A stretch of DNA of 64,000 nucleotides, from NCBI RefSeq assembly GCF_000317025.1, contig NC_019689.1, positions 1,961,501 to 2,025,500 of the forward strand. The letters are read 5' to 3'. The stretch's first letter is position 1; every line of letters starts with the position of its first letter. The notes beneath the pieces were generated by a model, which saw only the letters and a program-made list of their open reading frames with translations, was not told where the DNA came from and ran no database searches. This document shows positions 49,639 through 58,910 of the stretch, piece after piece. The position numbers were made by a program, and so were the translations under genes. The stretch is from Pleurocapsa sp. PCC 7327 (GTDB lineage Bacteria > Cyanobacteriota > Cyanobacteriia > Cyanobacteriales > Microcystaceae).

Positions 49639-50575
49639 TGCAACTCTCCTTATGACGATTTGATTTTTTGCCAAAAACTCTGTCACTAGGCAGAGAAGAA
49701 ATTCTCTGTCTAAGATGTTAAAGTCTGTTTAGAGCCAGATCTTGCACCTTTGGCATCAACGCCTAGAATAAAGTTCTAGGCTCAAAGCTTAATTCGATTA
49801 AAATAGACTGAAATTCCTATCGGGTCTTCTTTAGAAGACTTCTTCGATCGGACAGGAAATTCATTACAAAAGCGGTTGTTGCCACTGCTGCAAGATCGCA
49901 ATTTAGACAGACTTAATCTTTGAGTTCCAAGCAACATACTTGTTGTTGGCAAACTAAAACCTATTGGAGGATAATGGCACGAAAACATCCTCACCTGTAG
50001 AGATAAAATTGATGGGGATGAAGATATTCGGCGGTTTAGCTAAATATTTAAGAATAAGATTGAACCAAGGCGAGTATCTACGCTCGTTTAGCGGCATAAA
50101 TTCAAGACTCCTTACTTAGGGTTAGATTGGTTCTCTTCACAGCGGTTTCCGAGGCCAGATGCGAGAGAGAAACCTTGCGCGATCGTAACTAAAATGTTTG
50201 TTATCAAACTACTCTCGATTCAATAGATAGATTTATTTGAATGAAGTAGTTTTTTAATGCTCAATGTTTTTGGTCGTTAAGAAATAAACTGCTCGATTAG
50301 AAACTTAGCAAAAACTGAGATAAGTTTGTACCAGTTCGTCTTTTTTTTAACAAAAGTTTAAATAAAGTGAGCGATCGCTCATCTAATTTTGCAAAAAATC
50401 TCAATAACCTTCTCCAAATGTAAAAAAAAATTAAACTTTAATAAATTCAATTTAATTTTTTAGCTAAAAAGAAAAATATTGACTGCTTAAAATCCGAGTC
50501 AATCCTTTGTGCGATTAAATCATAGACTTTTATCAATAAAAATCTGCAGCATTGATGCAGATAAAGTAATAAAGC
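49639..50575. other. Divergent intergenic region between psaA2 and rfpB
   Basis: This 937-bp gap separates the leftward psa operon from the rightward rfp genes and must contain both promoters. It is AT-rich between about 50200 and 50575. It holds one copy of a dispersed repeat (49753-49873) and a CAGAGA/TCTCTG inverted repeat near 49693-49710. I see no convincing gene in it. Short open frames here are not supported by coding character. Confidence 0.6.
49753..49873 (+). repeat. Dispersed repeat, copy A
   Basis: This element of about 120 bp begins GCATCAACGCCTAGAATAAA, contains two hairpins (a GCCTAGAA/TTCTAGGC pair and GTCTTCTTTAGAAGAC), and ends GATCGGACAGGAAATTC. A close copy in inverse orientation lies at 55755-55860 beyond rfpC, so the pair brackets rfpB-rfpA-rfpC. 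Confidence 0.8.
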
Positions 50576-52489
50576 ATGAGAATTTTAGTAGTCGAGGACG
50601 ATAAATCTATCGCCGAGACTCTCGAAAGAGTTTTAGGCGAGCAACATTACGTCGTGGATGCAGCTACAGACGGCGAAATGGGTTGGGAACTAGTAGAGGT
50701 ATTTGCCTACGATTTAATCGTGCTTGACGTAATGTTACCCAAACTCAACGGAATTGAGTTTTGCCAGCGCTTGCGATCGCGAGGCGATCGCACTCCCATC
50801 TTACTGCTAACTGCTAAAAGCTCCAGTACCGATAAAACGACAGGATTAAACGCCGGAGCAGACGATTATGTCGTTAAACCCTTCGATCTTCCAGAATTAC
50901 TAGCTCGCATTCGCGTCCTGCTGCGTCGGAAAAATTCATTGATCCCTCCAGTTCTGGAATGGGGAGACCTGCGTCTCGACCCCAATACCTGCGAAGCCAG
51001 TTATGGCAGTCAGCCTCTACGTTTAACTCCCAAAGAGTATCGATTGCTAGAGCTTTTCCTGCGCAACCCCCAGCAAGTGTTGACGCGCAATACAATTCTG
51101 GAAAATCTCTGGTCGGTGGAAGAAACACCAAGTGAAGATACGATTACCGCTCATATCAAAAGTTTGCGACAGAAACTCAAAAGAGCTGGAAGTCCGCCCG
51201 ATTCGATCGCAACGGTTTATGGGATCGGATATCGGCTAAAATCATCGGCCCCAAGTGCGTCGGAAGCGTCTTGTGCGCCATCTGCAACGGATAAACGCGC
51301 GATTTCTTCCTCGATCGCTATCTCCTACTCAGACGCTACGCGATCGCGGATCGCCCAGCAAACTAAATCGGGATTGAAGGTCGTTTGGGAAAAGTTTCAA
51401 GGACAGACTAAAGCGAGAGTCACCATTTTAGAGCAAGCGACAGCAGCTCTGCGGGACGATGCCTTAGATGAAGAACTCCGGCAACAAGCTAAAGCAGCAG
51501 CGCATAAGTTGGCAGGAACCTTGGGCGTTTTTGGTTTTCCGGAGGGATCGCGTCTAGCAAAAGAAATAGAGCAGGTCTTCTCGAAGAAAACTATCGTTCC
51601 AACTCGAAGTTCCCATCTGTCTAAGCGAGTAGTAGCTTTGCGGCAGTTGTTAGAGGAATCATCTGCTAGTCAGATAGCCGAACCGATAGCTCGTCATCGC
51701 TCGCCCGTTCTCCTAGTTATTAGTGACGATGCCAAAGCGGCGAGGCGTTTGGTCGAATTAGCTGTGGCATCGAAAATCCGCATTCGGCTAGTGCTAAGCA
51801 TAACAGCAGCCAAAGAGGCATTAGCTCATGGGTCTTTAGATGTGGTATTACTGGTTTTTTCTCTGACTAATGCTGCCAAAGACAATCTCGCTTTTCTGGC
51901 CAACCTAATTAACCAAACACCACCGACTCCCGTACTCTTCTTGACGAGTAGCGATAATTTAACCGTTCGGATCGAGGCGGCTCGATTGTGCGATCGCGCT
52001 TTTTTTCAGAAACTTCAACTACCAGAACGGGGACTGGCCACAATGAACAAAGTCCTGAAGCAGATTCGCAGGAGAGTTGCCAAAGTCATGGTAGTCGATG
52101 ACGACCCGCAGATGCTATACGTGATGAAGACATTACTGGAAATTTGGGGAATTAAAGTGACAACCTTAGAAGAGCCATCGAGATTTTGGGAAACTTTAGC
52201 CAAATTTTCGCCAGATTTACTTATTCTTGACGTAGAAATGCCAATTTTTAACGGCATCGAACTGTGCCGAGTCGTGCGCAACGACCCTTATTGGTGCGGT
52301 TTGCCAATTGTGTTTGTCTCAGTTCACACTGACGAGGACACGGTAAACCAGATCTTGAGAGCGGGTGGCGACGATCGCATCAGCAAGTCTCTCATCGGAC
52401 CGGAGCTGGTGAATCGCATTCTCAATCGTCTCGAACGAGTCCACACTCTACGAAGTTTAACAAACGCAAATAATCCTCAGTTGAGATAG
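50576..52489 (+). CDS. rfpB: Far-red response regulator RfpB (REC-wHTH-HPt-REC-REC)
   Basis: The 637-residue protein is a transcription factor with an N-terminal receiver (phospho-acceptor Asp51 in LDVMLPKLNG) and an OmpR-type winged helix (about residues 125-222). A histidine-phosphotransfer-like segment follows (His310 in AAAHKLAGTLGVFG). A degenerate receiver (about 375-490) lacks the acceptor Asp, and a complete C-terminal receiver carries Asp552 in LDVEMP. RfpB proteins are known as a DNA-binding domain flanked by receivers. It is divergent from psaA2, so it is placed to control that operon. No strong SD is visible at ATG 50576. Confidence 0.9.
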   Translation: MRILVVEDDKSIAETLERVLGEQHYVVDAATDGEMGWELVEVFAYDLIVLDVMLPKLNGIEFCQRLRSRGDRTPILLLTAKSSSTDKTTGLNAGADDYVVKPFDLPELLARIRVLLRRKNSLIPPVLEWGDLRLDPNTCEASYGSQPLRLTPKEYRLLELFLRNPQQVLTRNTILENLWSVEETPSEDTITAHIKSLRQKLKRAGSPPDSIATVYGIGYRLKSSAPSASEASCAPSATDKRAISSSIAISYSDATRSRIAQQTKSGLKVVWEKFQGQTKARVTILEQATAALRDDALDEELRQQAKAAAHKLAGTLGVFGFPEGSRLAKEIEQVFSKKTIVPTRSSHLSKRVVALRQLLEESSASQIAEPIARHRSPVLLVISDDAKAARRLVELAVASKIRIRLVLSITAAKEALAHGSLDVVLLVFSLTNAAKDNLAFLANLINQTPPTPVLFLTSSDNLTVRIEAARLCDRAFFQKLQLPERGLATMNKVLKQIRRRVAKVMVVDDDPQMLYVMKTLLEIWGIKVTTLEEPSRFWETLAKFSPDLLILDVEMPIFNGIELCRVVRNDPYWCGLPIVFVSVHTDEDTVNQILRAGGDDRISKSLIGPELVNRILNRLERVHTLRSLTNANNPQLR

Positions 52490-52501
52490 AGACGCTCGCC
52501 G

Positions 52502-55105
52502 ATGGTCAAACCCAAAAAATCTCCCCAAAACGCCCTCTTATCGTCTAATTCTGTCTCTGGCAGGAAGGTTGAAAAAAAACACACCGCCGCCAGCTCCAGC
52601 GGGCGACAGAACCTTGATTCCCTCGCCATTCTGTTGCACCGGATGACGAATCGCATCCGTCAATCGCTGGAATTGTCGGAGATCCTCTCTGCTACTGTCG
52701 CCGAAGTCCGCGACTTTTTGGAAACCGATCGCGTGATGGTTTATCGATTCGATGGAGATGGGAGTGGAGAAGTAGTTGCCGAGTCAGTACGAAAGATGCG
52801 CCTACCATCCCTGCTCGGACAACATTTCCCAGCCCAAGACATTCCAGAAGAGATTCGAGAACTCTATCTCAAAGCACGCTTGCGATCGATTGTCGATGTT
52901 ACCTCGCAACAAATCGGTTTGAGTCCCCTAGATTGCCCGGAAACGGGAGAGCCATTAGCTGAAGAAGATATCCGATTTCGACCGGTAGATCCCTGTCATG
53001 CAGAATATTTGACGGCGATGGGAGTAAAATCGTCGCTGGTAATCCCGATTTTACACGGCGAGCGCCTGTGGGGGCTGCTGGTCTCTCATCACAGTTTACC
53101 GCGACGGATGACGGAGCGAGAATTACAGGTCGTGCAGTTAGTTGCCGACCAAGTGTCGATCGCGATCGCTCACGCGATTTTGCTCGAAGGAACGCGCCTT
53201 CAAGCTCGACAAGAAGCAACGATCAACCGAGTAGCGACGCTGCTGCACTCCATGACTGAGATGCAGGTGCAACAAGCTCTCGAACAAACCGTCTCCGCTC
53301 TGGAGGGAGTGGGAGGTAGAGTGTGCATTGCCCCACAACGGTTTGTCTGTGGGAAACAGCCATTGGCAACTCAGAAGTCGGAAGACAGAAGGATGGGGAG
53401 ACGAAGCGATAAGAAGACTTGGGGACAATTAATCCAAAATCCTATTGAAGAGCATCCCGATTGGCAAGCATGGTTAGATAAAGAAGCTCAAGTTAGTCAA
53501 GAAAGCGAAGTTTGGGCGATCGCGGATTTACATCAAGCTTTATTGCCATCCGATTTGGCGACTGCATTTCTGGCGGCTGGGATTCGCGGCGTGCTGATAA
53601 TTCGCCTGCAATATCGGCAGCAGTTTTTGGGGTATTTGAGTATTTTTAGAGAAGCGATCGACACCGAAATTTTCTGGGCGGGAAGACCCGATGGCGACGC
53701 TCCGCGCAATCTACGTCCCAGACAATCCTTTGAGACCTGGCGCGAGTTAAAGCAGGGGCAAGCGCGATCGTGGACTAGCTCGGAAATCGAACTCGCGCGA
53801 TCGCTGGCAAACCACTTCGCCATGGCAATCCATCAATATGAATTATATCGACAAGTCCAGGCACTTAATGCCGATTTAGCTAAAGATATCGAAAGGCGCA
53901 AGCTTGCCGAGATCCAGATTTGTGCGTTGAATGCCGAACTAGAGCAACGAGTAGAAGAACGGACGACCCAATTGCAGCGTGCCAATACTGAACTAATGCG
54001 GGAAATCGGAGAGCGCCAACAAGCAAAAGCGTCTTTAGAACGACTTAGCCATCAAAACGAGTTAATCCTAAACTCGGCGGGCGAGGGAATCTTTGGATTG
54101 GATCTTCAGGGAAAAACCACCTTCGTCAATCCCGCAGCCGCCAGAATGCTGGGATATGAAGTCGAAGAACTCGTCGATCGATACATGCATGCGGTCTTAA
54201 AACACTCGAAGCCAGATGGAACTCCCTATCTGCCAAAAGAAAGCCCTATCCATGCCACTCTGTCCACCGGAGAAGTCCATCACATTGCCGAGGAGATCTT
54301 TTGGCGGCGGGATGGATCTAGTTTCGCCGTCGAGTACGTCAGCACCCCAATCCGAGAACAAGGCGCGATCGTCGGTGCAGTGGTCATCTTCAAAGACATT
54401 ACAGAGCGACAGATCGTAGAGCGGATGAAGGATGAATTTGTCTCTGTAGTAAGCCATGAATTGCGAACGCCCTTGACTTCTATTCGCAGCGCCTTGGGCG
54501 TACTCATGAGCGGTCGGCTCAACGCCCAACCCATCAAAAGTCAGCGCCTGCTAGAAATTGCCTTTGAGAATTCTAATCGCTTGGTGCGCTTGCTCGACAA
54601 TATCCTCGATCTAGAGCGCATCAAATCCGGTAAAGTGACGATGGAAAAACGGCTTTGCCGAGCTGCCGACCTCATGGCGCAGGCAGTGGAAGTGATGCAA
54701 GCAATGGCGGAAAAAGCCGAAATCCGTCTCTGTGTCATACCAGTATCGATTCAGATCTGGGCAGATCCCGATCGCATTATCCAAACCCTAACCAATTTGC
54801 TCAGTAACGCGATTAAATTTTCGCCGCCCAACACCACGGTTTTACTATCTGCCGAGTTGCAAGACGAGCAAACAGTCTTATTTCGCATCCAAGATCGGGG
54901 GCGAGGCATTCCTAACGATAAATTGGAAACGATCTTCGATCGCTTTGAGCAAGTCGATGCCTCTGATTCGCGCCATCAAGGAGGCACGGGTTTGGGATTA
55001 GCCATTTGCAGAAGCATCGTACAACAGCATGGCGGTCAGATCTGGGCTGAGAGTACTCTAGGAGAGGGCAGCACTTTCTACTTCACGTTGCCCATTAGTC
55101 ATTAG
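52502..55105 (+). CDS. rfpA: Far-red phytochrome histidine kinase RfpA
   Basis: The 867-residue protein is a knotless phytochrome. A GAF domain (about residues 40-230) has the bilin-attachment Cys165 in DPCHAEYLTAMGV. A PHY-like domain (about 235-445) carries the tongue motif RPRQSF. A coiled coil and a PAS domain (about 515-635) follow, then a HisKA/HATPase kinase with phospho-acceptor His652 in SHELRTPLTS. It senses red/far-red light and signals to RfpC and RfpB. It starts 12 bp after rfpB. A Gln/Lys/Arg-rich segment at about residues 285-318 looks like an in-frame insertion of a dispersed repeat. Confidence 0.93.
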   Translation: MVKPKKSPQNALLSSNSVSGRKVEKKHTAASSSGRQNLDSLAILLHRMTNRIRQSLELSEILSATVAEVRDFLETDRVMVYRFDGDGSGEVVAESVRKMRLPSLLGQHFPAQDIPEEIRELYLKARLRSIVDVTSQQIGLSPLDCPETGEPLAEEDIRFRPVDPCHAEYLTAMGVKSSLVIPILHGERLWGLLVSHHSLPRRMTERELQVVQLVADQVSIAIAHAILLEGTRLQARQEATINRVATLLHSMTEMQVQQALEQTVSALEGVGGRVCIAPQRFVCGKQPLATQKSEDRRMGRRSDKKTWGQLIQNPIEEHPDWQAWLDKEAQVSQESEVWAIADLHQALLPSDLATAFLAAGIRGVLIIRLQYRQQFLGYLSIFREAIDTEIFWAGRPDGDAPRNLRPRQSFETWRELKQGQARSWTSSEIELARSLANHFAMAIHQYELYRQVQALNADLAKDIERRKLAEIQICALNAELEQRVEERTTQLQRANTELMREIGERQQAKASLERLSHQNELILNSAGEGIFGLDLQGKTTFVNPAAARMLGYEVEELVDRYMHAVLKHSKPDGTPYLPKESPIHATLSTGEVHHIAEEIFWRRDGSSFAVEYVSTPIREQGAIVGAVVIFKDITERQIVERMKDEFVSVVSHELRTPLTSIRSALGVLMSGRLNAQPIKSQRLLEIAFENSNRLVRLLDNILDLERIKSGKVTMEKRLCRAADLMAQAVEVMQAMAEKAEIRLCVIPVSIQIWADPDRIIQTLTNLLSNAIKFSPPNTTVLLSAELQDEQTVLFRIQDRGRGIPNDKLETIFDRFEQVDASDSRHQGGTGLGLAICRSIVQQHGGQIWAESTLGEGSTFYFTLPISH

Positions 55106-55180
55106 TGACTAATGGGCAATTTGCAATAGTCGGACTCTAATTGCGAATTGTCAATTGTTAATTGCGAATTGAAGTTAATC

Positions 55181-55549
55181 ATGCGTATCCTGATTATTGA
55201 TGACGAAGACGATATCCGGGAAGCAACCCAGATCTGTCTGGAAGTAACGGGGGATTGGGAGGTGCTGACAGCTAGTTCGGGCAGGGAGGGATTAGCCAAA
55301 GCAGCAGCCGAACAACCCGATGCTATTCTTCTAGATGTGATGATGCCCGATATGGACGGCCTGGCAACTTTGGAGAAATTGCAAGCCTCTCCGGCTACCA
55401 ACGGGATTCCCGTCATTTTGCTTACTGCCAAAGCCCAGCCTGCCGAACAGCGTCGATTTAGCCAGCTAGATGTGGCAGCCGTGATTCTCAAGCCCTACGA
55501 TCCTTTTACGCTCTCCGACCAAGTGATCGACGCTTTAAAGACAGGATAA
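55181..55549 (+). CDS. rfpC: Far-red CheY-like response regulator RfpC
   Basis: I start at ATG 55181 (MRILIIDDEDDIREATQ), not at 55148, because the upstream bases are a short direct repeat. The single-domain receiver has an intact acidic pocket (DDED), acceptor Asp52 in LLDVMMPDMDG, the Thr (LLTAK) and the Lys (ILKPYDP). It should carry phosphate between RfpA and RfpB. It follows rfpA after 75 bp. A closely related but degenerate receiver lies at 61081, suggesting duplication. Confidence 0.93.
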   Translation: MRILIIDDEDDIREATQICLEVTGDWEVLTASSGREGLAKAAAEQPDAILLDVMMPDMDGLATLEKLQASPATNGIPVILLTAKAQPAEQRRFSQLDVAAVILKPYDPFTLSDQVIDALKTG

Positions 55550-55572
55550 AATTTGACGGGAAAATTCAGGAT

Positions 55573-55764
55573 CTAACTGTATCTAAAAACTATTTTAACC
55601 AATACTTTGCAGTCATTCTGTTTGACGACAGTTAGACAACAGCAATCCGCCCCTCGATGTTCTATCGCTGCCTCATAGAGAAAGTCGTCTTGCATAGGAC
55701 TGCATAAGCGTTTGAGTTCATTAAAACTGAGATCTTGTGCTATTTTTGACAACTGCTGTTGCAA
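55573..55764 (-). CDS. Possible small hypothetical protein
   Basis: A 63-codon frame reads on the minus strand in the rfpC-protoglobin gap; it contains a Cys-rich stretch (GADCCCLTVVKQ). Its 5' end runs into the dispersed repeat at 55755-55860, so the start may be borrowed from the repeat. I recognise no family. It could be a truncated remnant. Treat as a weak call. Confidence 0.25.
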   Translation of the reverse strand: MQQQLSKIAQDLSFNELKRLCSPMQDDFLYEAAIEHRGADCCCLTVVKQNDCKVLVKIVFRYS

Positions 55765-55860
55765 TTAATTTCTTGTCCGATCGAAAAAGTCTTCTTTAGA
55801 AGACTCGATAGGAAATTCGTTGAGCTTTGAGCCTAGAACTTTAGTTCTAGGCGTTGATGC
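55755..55860 (-). repeat. Dispersed repeat, copy B (inverted)
   Basis: This is the reverse-complement relative of copy A at 49753-49873, ending GCCTAGAACTTTAGTTCTAGGC and GTTGATGC on the plus strand. It shares both hairpins and the ATCGGACA segment but lacks about 15 bp present in copy A. Confidence 0.8.
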
Positions 55861-55903
55861 TTGAGCAATAAGCCGGAAAATTCATTTCCTGGCGACTAAT
55901 ACT

Positions 55904-56494
55904 TTAAAAATACCCTTGCTTAGCGTAAGGATAACTCCAAAGCGTCACTTGCAAAACAATTGATTTAAACCATGCCTGGTACATCTTCTCGACTTCTTCA
56001 GAACTGTTCCCCTTCTTGGCTAAAAAGGGCTTAATTGTTGCCGTAATTGGATAGATGAAGGCAATCATGTATCGAAGTCCGATGTGAGGAACGGATTGAA
56101 CGTGGTCTGTCTGACCTTTTTTCTCCTGGGTGTGCCGTAGACCAATCTCTTGCTGATAGTTTAACCAATCGCGATCGTAGGGACGCTGACAAGTATCCAA
56201 AATCCACTGACCGAAGCGCTTGCGAACAGCCATAAGATATTCTTCAATTAGCTTTCCATCAGGCGTGCTAAAGTAACGAATTAAATGAGGATGAGAGCCG
56301 ACAAAGGAGTACCATACATCAAGCACATCCTCAACCTGGTCTTGAAGCACTTCACCAGCTAAGTGCAAATACTTTTCATCTTCCTCTGTAAAAAGTACGG
56401 TTTTTTTGATAAGTTCAAAGTCTTCCATCGAGATTGGAGACTTGGCTACTGTCTCAGTGCCGTAGGTATAGCCAGGGATTGCCGCAGTCGTCAT
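55904..56494 (-). CDS. Protoglobin-like haem protein
   Basis: The 196-residue protein is all-helical and matches the protoglobin (globin-like sensor) domain: YLHLAGEVLQDQVEDVLDVW, SHPHLIRYFS, LIEEYLMAVRKRFGQWI, and IGLRHTQEKKGQTDHVQ, which carries a probable proximal His. A Tyr- and Trp-rich C-terminus follows (VTLWSYPYAKQGYF). Protoglobins bind O2, CO and NO. There is no attached output domain. It lies between rfpC and a ferritin-like gene and is divergent from the latter. A role in sensing oxygen near the far-red genes is an inference. Confidence 0.82.
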   Translation of the reverse strand: MTTAAIPGYTYGTETVAKSPISMEDFELIKKTVLFTEEDEKYLHLAGEVLQDQVEDVLDVWYSFVGSHPHLIRYFSTPDGKLIEEYLMAVRKRFGQWILDTCQRPYDRDWLNYQQEIGLRHTQEKKGQTDHVQSVPHIGLRYMIAFIYPITATIKPFLAKKGNSSEEVEKMYQAWFKSIVLQVTLWSYPYAKQGYF

Positions 56495-56740
56495 TTTTAC
56501 CTCCTCTTAATTTGAGAGGACAATTGATTCCAGCTGAACTGGTTTTTGTGCGTCGGTGCAGACTTCTAAATTTACATAAATTTACAGAAAATTTAGATAG
56601 TCTAAAAATTTTGTTCGATAGGCTACAGATTTTTATAATACTTTTATGATAAAGAAAAGACTAAAAAAAAATTTTTAATTTTTGTATCAAAAATCACACA
56701 TTATCTTGGCATTCGTACAACATTGAAGTAGGCAGATATA

Positions 56741-56759
56741 CAAACTCATTACGAGTTTG
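56741..56759. promoter_or_regulatory. Inverted repeat in the divergent protoglobin-ferritin gap
   Basis: The perfect 7-bp inverted repeat CAAACTC/GAGTTTG with a 5-nt centre is a candidate operator for the divergent pair. The rest of the gap 56495-56926 is AT-rich with two GCGATCGC sites and no gene that I can support. Confidence 0.4.
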
Positions 56760-56926
56760 AGTTTGTGAATCAAAGAAGCACCATCGCAACAGCGATCGCC
56801 TCAAGGGACTTGCTCGATCTTAAACTCAGCGATCGCGCGTTAACTGCCGATCCACTACCAAGTTAATTCATGACTACCTGGTTTAAAAAATTCTTTTTTA
56901 CAAACTTATTTAAGAGGAGAACGACT

Positions 56927-57505
56927 ATGGCACAAGTTGCACAGCAAGTTGTAAGAGATACTGGTGTCAATACCGAAGAACTGGTCAAGAAACTGGTTCG
57001 CGCAGCAGCAGCTGAGTTTACTACCTACTACTACTACACGATCCTCCGGGTAAACGCCATTGGTTTTGAAGGCGAAGGACTCAAAGAAATTATCGAAGAT
57101 GCTCGCTTAGAAGACCGAAATCATTTTGAAGCGCTGGTGCCCCGAATTTACGAGCTAGGCGGCGAATTGCCCAGAGATATTCGGGATTTTGCCAACGATG
57201 CCGCTTGTCCCGATGCATACCTTCCTCAGAACCCGCGAGATGTCAAGGAGATGCTCAAAGTACTGGTAGAAGCCGAACGTTGCGCTATCAGAGTTTATAC
57301 AGATATCTGCAATATGACTTTCGGCAAAGATCATCGCACCTACGAGCTATCCCTCGCTATCCTCAACGAGGAAATCGAACATGAAGCCTGGTTCTCCGAG
57401 TTTCTGGGCGAAGGACCCTCCGGTCATATCCGCCGGGGTTCGCCTGGGGAATCTCCCTATACTTCCCGCTTCTTGGTAGTACCCAACCACCATCAGAAAG
57501 CATAA
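56927..57505 (+). CDS. Ferritin-like (Dps-like) iron-storage protein
   Basis: I start at ATG 56927, after GAGGAGA, instead of 56870. The four-helix protein has the di-iron E..ExxH pattern twice: [17 protein letters not shown] with [14 protein letters not shown], and [16 protein letters not shown] with [14 protein letters not shown]. This matches Dps-like/ferritin-like proteins that oxidise and store iron and protect DNA. It begins an operon with the Rieske (74 bp gap) and pentapeptide genes, rightward. The N-terminal 26 residues are a polar extension. An archaeal-type Dps-like family is the closest that I can name. Confidence 0.85.
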   Translation: MAQVAQQVVRDTGVNTEELVKKLVRAAAAEFTTYYYYTILRVNAIGFEGEGLKEIIEDARLEDRNHFEALVPRIYELGGELPRDIRDFANDAACPDAYLPQNPRDVKEMLKVLVEAERCAIRVYTDICNMTFGKDHRTYELSLAILNEEIEHEAWFSEFLGEGPSGHIRRGSPGESPYTSRFLVVPNHHQKA

Positions 57506-57578
57506 ATATCAATAAAAGCTGAAGGGAAGGGTGAAGGTCGAAGAGATTTTCAGACTTCATCCTTCGCCCTTGAATGCT

Positions 57579-57947
57579 ATGAGCGAGTTCGTTAAAGTGG
57601 CAAAAGTCAGCGAGGTGCTTCCAAACAGCCTACTAGCTGTTGAAATTAACGGTCAGCGCCTGCTCCTAGTCAACCTAGGTCAAGAATTTTATGCGATCGA
57701 TGCCCTATGTCCCCATCGAAATGGTCCTCTGGAGAAAGGGCATTTGTATGAGAACGAGGGCATTATCGAATGCCCTTGGCATTACTACCGCTATGACGTG
57801 AGGACTGGGAAAAATCTCTATCCCCGCAATGTTTATCCAGCTGACCTTACTTATTTAGAGCGAGATTTAAAACCTTTGCAACACTATCGGGTGCGGGTGG
57901 AAGGCGATGAGATCTTAGTTGAGTTTCACGGAGATCGAAAGGAATGA
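57579..57947 (+). CDS. Rieske [2Fe-2S] domain protein
   Basis: The 122-residue protein has the cluster ligands CPHRNGPLEKG (C-x-H) and CPWHYYRYDVRTG (C-xx-H), typical of NirD-like Rieske ferredoxins. I start at ATG 57579; the longer frame from 57531 begins in non-coding-looking sequence. It is a small soluble electron carrier; no oxygenase domain is attached. Its stop overlaps the pentapeptide-repeat ATG by 4 bp, which suggests translational coupling. Its partner is unknown. Confidence 0.87.
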   Translation: MSEFVKVAKVSEVLPNSLLAVEINGQRLLLVNLGQEFYAIDALCPHRNGPLEKGHLYENEGIIECPWHYYRYDVRTGKNLYPRNVYPADLTYLERDLKPLQHYRVRVEGDEILVEFHGDRKE

Positions 57948-58492
57948 GCGCGAATTTTTTCTCCTTTAAAGGGAGAGCGTATCAAGACGACATGGACGTG
58001 GCAGAATTGGTAAGTCGATATGCACGAGGAGAAAGGAATTTTCACGAAATCAACCTCAATGGGGTAAGTCTGTGGAAAATCAACCTCAGCGAGGCAGACT
58101 TAAGCGGAGCAGATTTGATCGGGGCAGATTTGAGTCAAGCAAACCTGAGAGGGATAAACCTCAATAGTGCCAATTTAACAGGAGCTAACCTGCAAGGTGC
58201 TAATTTAATTGATGCCAAGTTGATTCTGACAACTCTGCGCGGCGCTAATCTGGAGCGGGCAGAATTAAGTAAAGCCAATTTCACCAAGGCAGACTTAAGC
58301 TGGGCAAATCTCAACGAAGCTAATTTAAGCGCGGCTAATTTGGGTGAAGCTAACTTAAATGGAACAAAATTGAGTTTGGTTATTCTGCGGGGAGCCAACC
58401 TGAAGCAGGCAAAAGTCGATTTAAGGAACGCAGACATAGCCGATTTAAATCTAGCTTGGACGATTATGCCCGATGGCACTATCCATAAGTAA
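57944..58492 (+). CDS. Pentapeptide-repeat protein
   Basis: After an N-terminal segment (about 45 residues) comes a run of A(D/N)LXX pentapeptides from about residue 50 to 170, for example LSEADLSGADLIGADLSQAN. Such repeats fold as a right-handed quadrilateral beta-helix. Their roles vary and are often unknown. It begins inside the last codons of the Rieske gene (ATGA overlap) and is the last gene of the ferritin-Rieske-pentapeptide operon. Confidence 0.88.
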   Translation: MSANFFSFKGRAYQDDMDVAELVSRYARGERNFHEINLNGVSLWKINLSEADLSGADLIGADLSQANLRGINLNSANLTGANLQGANLIDAKLILTTLRGANLERAELSKANFTKADLSWANLNEANLSAANLGEANLNGTKLSLVILRGANLKQAKVDLRNADIADLNLAWTIMPDGTIHK

Positions 58493-58559
58493 ACTACTCC
58501 TGTCCTGATAAATCGAGAGCTTCCTACCCAACAGCATTGATTTTTTACTGATTTAACTG

Positions 58560-58694
58560 TGATATCAAATCCGTTTAATTAGCCATAATATATAGTGCGG
58601 CAAGCGTAGCGTGCGCGTAAGCGCATACGTCCCGATCGCGAGCAGGATGCTCGCACTACTGGGTATTGCGGTTGTTTAACCGGATTTAATATGA
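58560..58694. repeat. MITE-like element with imperfect terminal inverted repeats
   Basis: The left end TGATATCAAATCCGTTTAA and right end TTTAACCGGATTTAATATGA are inverted copies with few mismatches. Inside is a smaller palindromic repeat (TAGTGCGGCAAG... to ...CTCGCACTA, about 58593-58659). The element lies right after the pentapeptide gene. Its right arm contains the stop codon of the ORF remnant 58686-58910. Confidence 0.7.
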
Positions 58695-58910
58695 CTTGCC
58701 ATCGTGAATAGGAGGGATCGCTTTCATCTTATGAGCGATGCTATGGTAACGATGGGTTTGCTGCATCGAAGCTGCTCGCTCTTGGATAGATCGATCGGCA
58801 ATCTTCTTTCTTAACTTCTCGATCGCATCAATAATTGCCTCTATTGCTAGTTTAGCAACAAAAAAGTTGCTGAAGCTAATTTTTAGCGATCGCTCTCTTG
58901 GCAGAAATTT
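58686..58910 (-). pseudogene. Remnant of an unidentified small protein
   Basis: A frame open from 58910 to 58686 reads [20 protein letters not shown] and then [20 protein letters not shown], ending ...HDGKSY. It has protein-like helical composition but no usable start codon before its middle ATG. Its last codons fall inside the MITE right arm. I recognise no family. It may be a truncated gene cut by the repeat, or chance. Confidence 0.3.

Noticed and set aside
49782-49994. 70-codon minus-strand frame in the psaA2-rfpB gap
   Set aside because: It is read through the dispersed repeat and has no domain or SD.
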